Below, piece after piece: positions 15,274 through 18,813 of a DNA stretch of 18,813 nucleotides. Positions within the stretch are counted from its first letter, which is position 1. Every line of letters starts with the position of its first letter. Position numbers and translations under genes: made by a program. This DNA is from Deltaproteobacteria bacterium (GTDB taxonomy: Bacteria > Desulfobacterota > DSM-4660 > Desulfatiglandales > HGW-15), in assembly GCA_016932235.1 (NCBI GenBank), contig JAFGDF010000311.1, positions 1 through 18,813 of the forward strand, written 5' to 3'. The notes under the pieces are model-generated. The model was not told the origin of the DNA and searched no databases. It was given only the letters and a program-made list of their open reading frames with translations.

Positions 15274-15786
15274 ATGAAAACAAATACATTCAAGATCCTG
15301 GTCCTCATGTTTATCTGGTGTGCCCTGATGACTTATGGCTGCAAGGACAGGGCAAGGGCGGAACTGACCGACCCTGATTTTACCCTTCAAAGTATCTCCG
15401 GAGATTCAGTGTCCCTGAAACAGTTCAGTGGTAAAGTCGTATTGCTGGATTTCTGGGCCACATGGTGTCCTCCCTGCCGCCAGTCTATTCCCGAGCTGGT
15501 TGAAATCCAGGGAAGATACAGGCATAAAGGGCTTGTTATCCTGGGGATCTCCGTGGATGATCCCGGCATGGTCAATGATGATTATTTAAGGGCATTTAGT
15601 GAAAAATTCAAGATGAATTACAGGGTCCTTCGAGGCTCTGAAAATGTAATAAGGGACTTCTTCGGTACCAGGGAGTTTCCCATCCCCACAATGTTTATCA
15701 TCGACAGTGACGGAAAGATAGTCAAGAAAATGGAGGGCTTTCGCCCCGGATTACTGGAAAAAACATTAAAAGCACTGATTCAATGA
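15274..15786 (+). CDS. TlpA/ResA-like thioredoxin-fold lipoprotein
   Basis: It is a membrane-anchored thiol-disulfide oxidoreductase facing the periplasm. The 170-residue chain has a lipoprotein signal peptide ending in LMTYG/C with the lipidated Cys at 23. A thioredoxin-like domain follows, with the redox motif WCPPC at 64-68 and the cis-proline at 138 (FPIPT). The segment PDFTLQSISGDSVSLKQFSGK (about 34-54) is typical of the AhpC/TSA and TlpA group. Family members reduce cytochrome c apoproteins or other exported proteins; which substrate applies here is not visible. Its stop codon overlaps the next gene's start (ATGA), so it is the first gene of a tight cluster with two cytoplasmic hydrolases and a ferritin-like gene. 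Confidence 0.93.
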   Translation: MKTNTFKILVLMFIWCALMTYGCKDRARAELTDPDFTLQSISGDSVSLKQFSGKVVLLDFWATWCPPCRQSIPELVEIQGRYRHKGLVILGISVDDPGMVNDDYLRAFSEKFKMNYRVLRGSENVIRDFFGTREFPIPTMFIIDSDGKIVKKMEGFRPGLLEKTLKALIQ

Positions 15787-16658
15787 TAATAGATATTCAT
15801 ACCCACATCTTTCCCCGCTTCATCAGGAATGAGAGGGAACGTTTTTTCAGGGGCGAGTGCGCCTTCGAACTTCTCTACAGAAACCCCCATTCAAAAATGG
15901 CGGGGTGGAATGATCTTATCGCGAACATGGACGAGGAGAATATCTATAGATCGGTGATATTCGGATTCCCGTGGAACGATCCTGATCTTTATAAAAGGCA
16001 CAATGATTATATTATGGAGGCCGTTCAGCGTAACCCTGAAAGATTGATCGGGTTCTGCTGTTTAAATCCATTGTCAGGACAGGGGCCATCCGAGGCGGAA
16101 AGGTGCCTTAGCGAAGGTCTGGCGGGAGTCGGAGAGCTTGCGATATACGATTCAGGTTTTTCAGACGGAATTATAGGGGCTATGAGCGACCTGATGGCCG
16201 TGTGCTGCCGGTTTAATGTCCCGGTGCTGTTCCACACCAATGAACCCGTAGGTCATGAATACCCTGGAAAACAGCCAATAGAACTGCATCAGATTTACAA
16301 CCTTCTCAAGGCATATCCTTTAAATAAAATCATCCTCGCTCACTGGGGCGGAGGACTTTTTTTCTACGCGCTCATGAAAAAAGAGGTAAAAGATATTTTT
16401 ACGCACACCTGGTTTGATACGGCCGCCTCACCATATCTCTATTCTCCCGATATTTATAAAATTGCATCTTCTATAGTCGGACCGGAGAAAATACTATTCG
16501 GATCGGATTTCCCTTTGATCAGACCCGGCCGCTATCTGAAGGAGATGGAGGGTGCTGATCTGTCAACCGAGGCCTTCAGAAAAATAACCGGAGAGAATGC
16601 CGCTGCCATGTTAAATATCGAAGTTGGAAAATCCCCCCAAAATAAACCTAAGAGATAA
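15783..16658 (+). CDS. Amidohydrolase-2 family metal-dependent hydrolase (TIM barrel)
   Basis: This is a cytoplasmic metal-dependent hydrolase or decarboxylase of the ACMSD-like amidohydrolase-2 group. The 291-residue chain shows the expected metal ligands in order: HxH at 6-8 (IDIHTHIF), His 151 (LFHTNEP), His 187 (LAHWGGG) and Asp 242 (FGSDFPL). The substrate cannot be told; relatives act on aromatic carboxylates, lactones or cyclic amides. The ATG overlaps the tlpA-like stop codon by four bases and the next gene begins two bases after its stop, so expression is surely coupled. Pairing with a nitrilase-family gene suggests successive hydrolysis of an amide or cyclic N-containing compound, which is inference. 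The last 15 residues are lysine-rich and probably disordered. Confidence 0.92.
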   Translation: MIIDIHTHIFPRFIRNERERFFRGECAFELLYRNPHSKMAGWNDLIANMDEENIYRSVIFGFPWNDPDLYKRHNDYIMEAVQRNPERLIGFCCLNPLSGQGPSEAERCLSEGLAGVGELAIYDSGFSDGIIGAMSDLMAVCCRFNVPVLFHTNEPVGHEYPGKQPIELHQIYNLLKAYPLNKIILAHWGGGLFFYALMKKEVKDIFTHTWFDTAASPYLYSPDIYKIASSIVGPEKILFGSDFPLIRPGRYLKEMEGADLSTEAFRKITGENAAAMLNIEVGKSPQNKPKR

Positions 16659-16660
16659 AT

Positions 16661-17467
16661 ATGAAGATAGGTTTTATTCAATTTCAACCGTATTTATGTG
16701 ATCTTTCAAAAACGATCGAAACCCTTGACAGACTTCTTGATAGGGCGGTATCAGCCGATCTGATCGTCCTGCCTGAATTGTGTAATTCGGGTTATAATTT
16801 CGACAGTTTCAGCACTGCCTTTAAAACATCCGAGGAAATAACAAACAGCCGTTTCATCGATTTTCTCATTTCAAGGGCATCTCCCAATAACCAGTTTATA
16901 GTCTCCGGCTTCAATGAAAGGGATGGAGATCTGCTATACAATTCCGCTGTTTTGATCGGCCCTTGGGGCTATCTCGGGAAATATCGAAAATTACATCTGT
17001 TTATGAATGAAAAGGATTACTTTCAGCCCGGTAATTCAGGACTGCCGGTGTTTGATGTTGGAGAGTGTAAAATAGGGATGCTTGTCTGCTTTGACTGGAT
17101 CTTCCCGGAGACCTGGCGCGTTCTGGCAATCAAGGGCGCCGATATAATATGTCATCCGTCAAACCTCGTCCTGCCGGGATTGGCACAGAGGGCCATACCG
17201 GTTCAATCCCTGATGAACAGGGTCTATATCATCACGGCAAACAGGACAGGGCGGGAAGGAGATCTGGAATTTACAGGTCTGTCCACTATAGCGAATCCGA
17301 AGGGAGAGGTTTTACTCCAGGCATCCGGGACTGACGAAGAAGTGGGGATTGTTGAAATAAATATTGATACGGCAAGGGATAAGAATATTACACGCAGAAA
17401 TAATATTTTTTCTGACAGGCGCCCTGGTGAATACTCACTCCTGGTCAAATCGGGAAAAACATTCTAA
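16661..17467 (+). CDS. Carbon-nitrogen hydrolase (nitrilase superfamily)
   Basis: It is predicted to hydrolyse an amide, N-carbamoyl or nitrile bond through a covalent thioester. The 268-residue, single-domain chain shows the full catalytic set: Glu 39 (LPELCNSGY), Lys 110 (GKYRKLHLF) and Cys 143 (VCFDWIFPE). Its CFDWIFPE motif resembles amidase or carbamoylase branches more than true nitrilases, but the substrate is not readable. No glutaminase domain (NAD synthetase) or membrane region (Lnt) is present. The ATG lies two bases after the amidohydrolase stop and the gene is followed after 20 bases by the ferritin-like gene, so all four are one transcript. Confidence 0.93.
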   Translation: MKIGFIQFQPYLCDLSKTIETLDRLLDRAVSADLIVLPELCNSGYNFDSFSTAFKTSEEITNSRFIDFLISRASPNNQFIVSGFNERDGDLLYNSAVLIGPWGYLGKYRKLHLFMNEKDYFQPGNSGLPVFDVGECKIGMLVCFDWIFPETWRVLAIKGADIICHPSNLVLPGLAQRAIPVQSLMNRVYIITANRTGREGDLEFTGLSTIANPKGEVLLQASGTDEEVGIVEINIDTARDKNITRRNNIFSDRRPGEYSLLVKSGKTF

Positions 17468-17487
17468 CAAATAAAAGGAAATAAACT

Positions 17488-17796
17488 ATGCCGGAATTCT
17501 GCAGTCCATTCGGAGTAAAGAAGAGCGATCAGAAGCTCACAAAAGAGGAACTGGTCCGCGCGATCAGATTCATGATTTCCGCTGAATATGAGGCCATTCA
17601 ACTTTATCAGCAGACGTCCGAGAGCACGGACAACAAACTTGCCAGAAAAGTTTTACTGGATATAGCTGATGAGGAAAAAGAGCACGCAGGGGAATTCCTT
17701 CGTCTGTTAAGAGAGCTGGATCCCAAAGAAGAAAAGTTTTACGAGGAAGGTTATGAGGAGGTGGAAGAGATAATCGCAAAGCTGAAGAAAAAGTAA
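17488..17796 (+). CDS. EncFtn-like (rubrerythrin-type) small ferritin
   Basis: This 102-residue helical protein belongs to the ferritin-like superfamily and should bind a di-iron ferroxidase site. Two helices carry the ligands: SAEYEAIQLY with Glu 33 and Glu 35, and DEEKEHAGEF with Glu 63 and His 66. The spacing between Glu 33, Glu 63 and His 66 equals that of the encapsulated ferritin of Rhodospirillum rubrum (Glu 32, Glu 62, His 65). As in that family, one chain provides half a bundle, so dimers must form. The C-terminus ends in EEIIAKLKKK and lacks an encapsulin-targeting tail; no encapsulin gene is in the window. An AAAAGGAAAT ribosome site precedes the ATG. Iron storage or peroxide protection of the cluster is inferred. 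Confidence 0.9.
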   Translation: MPEFCSPFGVKKSDQKLTKEELVRAIRFMISAEYEAIQLYQQTSESTDNKLARKVLLDIADEEKEHAGEFLRLLRELDPKEEKFYEEGYEEVEEIIAKLKKK

Positions 17797-17830
17797 ATTT
17801 AACCAATAACATAGGATTTATAAAAATATC

Positions 17831-17962
17831 GAGACCTTTTCATAACCCCTTTTTCCGTCATGCTGGACTTGATCCAGCATCCAGGAAATATCGGAAACAC
17901 TAGATTCCGGCCTCCGCCAGAATGACAAAATGTTAGGATTTATAGGGTTACGCAAAGGTCTC
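17831..17962. mobile_element. 132-bp MITE-like element with terminal inverted repeats and 5-bp target duplication
   Basis: Left end GAGACCTTTTCATAACCC (17831-17848) and right end GGGTTACGCAAAGGTCTC (17945-17962) are inverted repeats matching at 16 of 18 positions. The element is flanked by ATATC on both sides (17826-17830 and 17963-17967), a 5-bp target duplication. Inside lies a palindromic core: TGCTGGA/TCCAGCA around 17861-17879 and ATTCCGG/CCAGAAT near 17904-17922, bounded by GTCAT and ATGAC. It contains no reading frame, so it would depend on a transposase elsewhere. It separates the ferritin-like gene from the isochorismatase-like gene. Confidence 0.8.
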
Positions 17963-18016
17963 ATATCCTAATGCCCCAGAGGCTTTCTTTTTCTAAATGC
18001 TCCTAAGGAGAAAATT

Positions 18017-18646
18017 ATGGAAGATAATGAAGAACTTATCATTAATACAGACAGGACGGCGCTCCTGCTGCTTCACTGGCAGAATGAGCTTGCTCACCCG
18101 GATGGGAAATTATCGAACCATATTTTTAACAATATTAAAGAAGCAGGCACAATAAATAATACACAACGAGTTCTTAAGGCCAGCAGAAGCAGCAATATGT
18201 TCATTGTATATGTGAGCGTGGCTCATAGACCCGGTTATCCCGAGATGCCGCCCAATCCCTCCCCTATGTCGGAAGGTCTCAAAAAATCATCAGCTTTCCT
18301 TATGGGAACCTGGGGAGCTGAGATTATTGATGAACTGCGGCCACTCGAGGATGAAATCATTGTAGTTAATGCTTCTATGAGCGGATTCATATACTCCGAT
18401 CTCGAACTCCTCCTTCGTAATCGCGGGATTAACACAATTGTGCTGACCGGTCTTGCAACCAACTGGGTAATCGAAAGCACTGCGAGGGACGCATTCAACA
18501 GAGGGTATTCCGTCATCACCCTTAGTGACTGCTGCAATAGTCCAAGCAAAGAGGCTCACAATTATTGCCTTACGAAAACGCTTCCTGTGCTGGGGTCTGT
18601 AATTGACTCAAATTCTTTTATAAAGGCCCTGGAGAAAAACAGGTAG
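18017..18646 (+). CDS. Isochorismatase-fold protein lacking the catalytic Asp-Lys-Cys triad
   Basis: The fold is clear from TALLLLHWQNELAHPDGKL near the start, GFIYSDLELLLRNRGI, and the signature TGLATNWVIESTARDAFNRGY (about 144-164). The usual cysteine-hydrolase triad is gone. The Asp of the DMQND motif is His 20 (HWQNE), the Lys before the SxF motif is Asn 118 (VVNASMSGF), and the nucleophile Cys of TNxCVE is Val 151. The strictly kept GLATN turn and the STARDA helix show the gene is under constraint and not a decaying copy. It is either a binding or regulatory protein or an enzyme with other chemistry. An AAGGAG site precedes the ATG. The MITE-like element lies just upstream, so it is probably its own transcription unit. 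The 167 bases after the stop show nothing recognisable. Confidence 0.88.
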   Translation: MEDNEELIINTDRTALLLLHWQNELAHPDGKLSNHIFNNIKEAGTINNTQRVLKASRSSNMFIVYVSVAHRPGYPEMPPNPSPMSEGLKKSSAFLMGTWGAEIIDELRPLEDEIIVVNASMSGFIYSDLELLLRNRGINTIVLTGLATNWVIESTARDAFNRGYSVITLSDCCNSPSKEAHNYCLTKTLPVLGSVIDSNSFIKALEKNR

Positions 18647-18813
18647 ATCTGTCCCCCGGATTAAAGAAAAATTGTGGACTTAGTGGAATTTAACTCACAT
18701 CCGGGTTATTTTCTACCTCATGCCTTTTATAGGGGAAAAGGTCGATAATTTCAGGATGGTTTTGAAGGTTGAATCACGGGAAAAACCTGTATCCGGACAG
18801 ACTGGTATTATAG

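Noticed and set aside
17488..18646. Possible encapsulin nanocompartment locus, suggested by the EncFtn-like gene
   Set aside because: The next gene is an isochorismatase-fold protein with no HK97 capsid features, and the ferritin lacks a targeting tail.

Overview
The window reads like a chromosomal segment of an anaerobic, Gram-negative, Desulfobacterota-like bacterium. This is an inference from gene content: a ferredoxin-dependent 2-oxoacid oxidoreductase paired with an ADP-forming acyl-CoA synthetase, a Kdo-pathway isomerase that implies lipopolysaccharide, a small EncFtn-like ferritin, a solitary GAF protein, and many intergenic palindromes. No rRNA, tRNA, CRISPR array or transposase gene was recognised.

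Layout. Positions 1-345 hold no credible protein but contain nested hairpins and a long-range complementary pair, so they are a candidate structured RNA. From 446 to 12512 all genes lie on the minus strand. In transcription order they are: a small GAF protein; a nuclease-helicase fusion; an arabinose-5-phosphate isomerase overlapping a DapA-fold protein that lacks the family's catalytic Lys and Tyr; an IclR regulator; a fused indolepyruvate:ferredoxin oxidoreductase; an ADP-forming acyl-CoA synthetase; and an unrecognised 327-residue protein. From 12759 onward all genes are on the plus strand: a radical SAM protein, a ZnuA-like periplasmic metal-binding protein, a tight cluster (TlpA-like thioredoxin lipoprotein, amidohydrolase, nitrilase-family hydrolase, EncFtn-like ferritin), and an isochorismatase-fold protein that has lost all three catalytic residues.

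How the genes work together. The clearest functional unit is iclR, ior, acd and the 327-residue gene. The oxidoreductase would convert an aryl- or other 2-oxoacid to an acyl-CoA and reduced ferredoxin, and the synthetase would recover ATP from that acyl-CoA. The ior promoter is almost consensus (TTGACA, 17-base spacer, TACAAT). A perfect 16-bp palindrome sits between it and the Shine-Dalgarno sequence, which is a natural place for the adjacent IclR protein to act.

Mobile and repeated DNA. A 132-bp MITE-like element (17831-17962) has 18-bp imperfect terminal inverted repeats and a 5-bp target duplication. A 31-nt palindrome of fixed 7-7-3-7-7 architecture occurs four times in gaps between genes. 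An 18-bp sequence occurs exactly twice, 5.4 kb apart. No complete new defence or mobile system is evident. The most unusual items are the two catalytically stripped enzyme folds, the candidate structured RNA at the left edge and the nuclease-helicase fusion.
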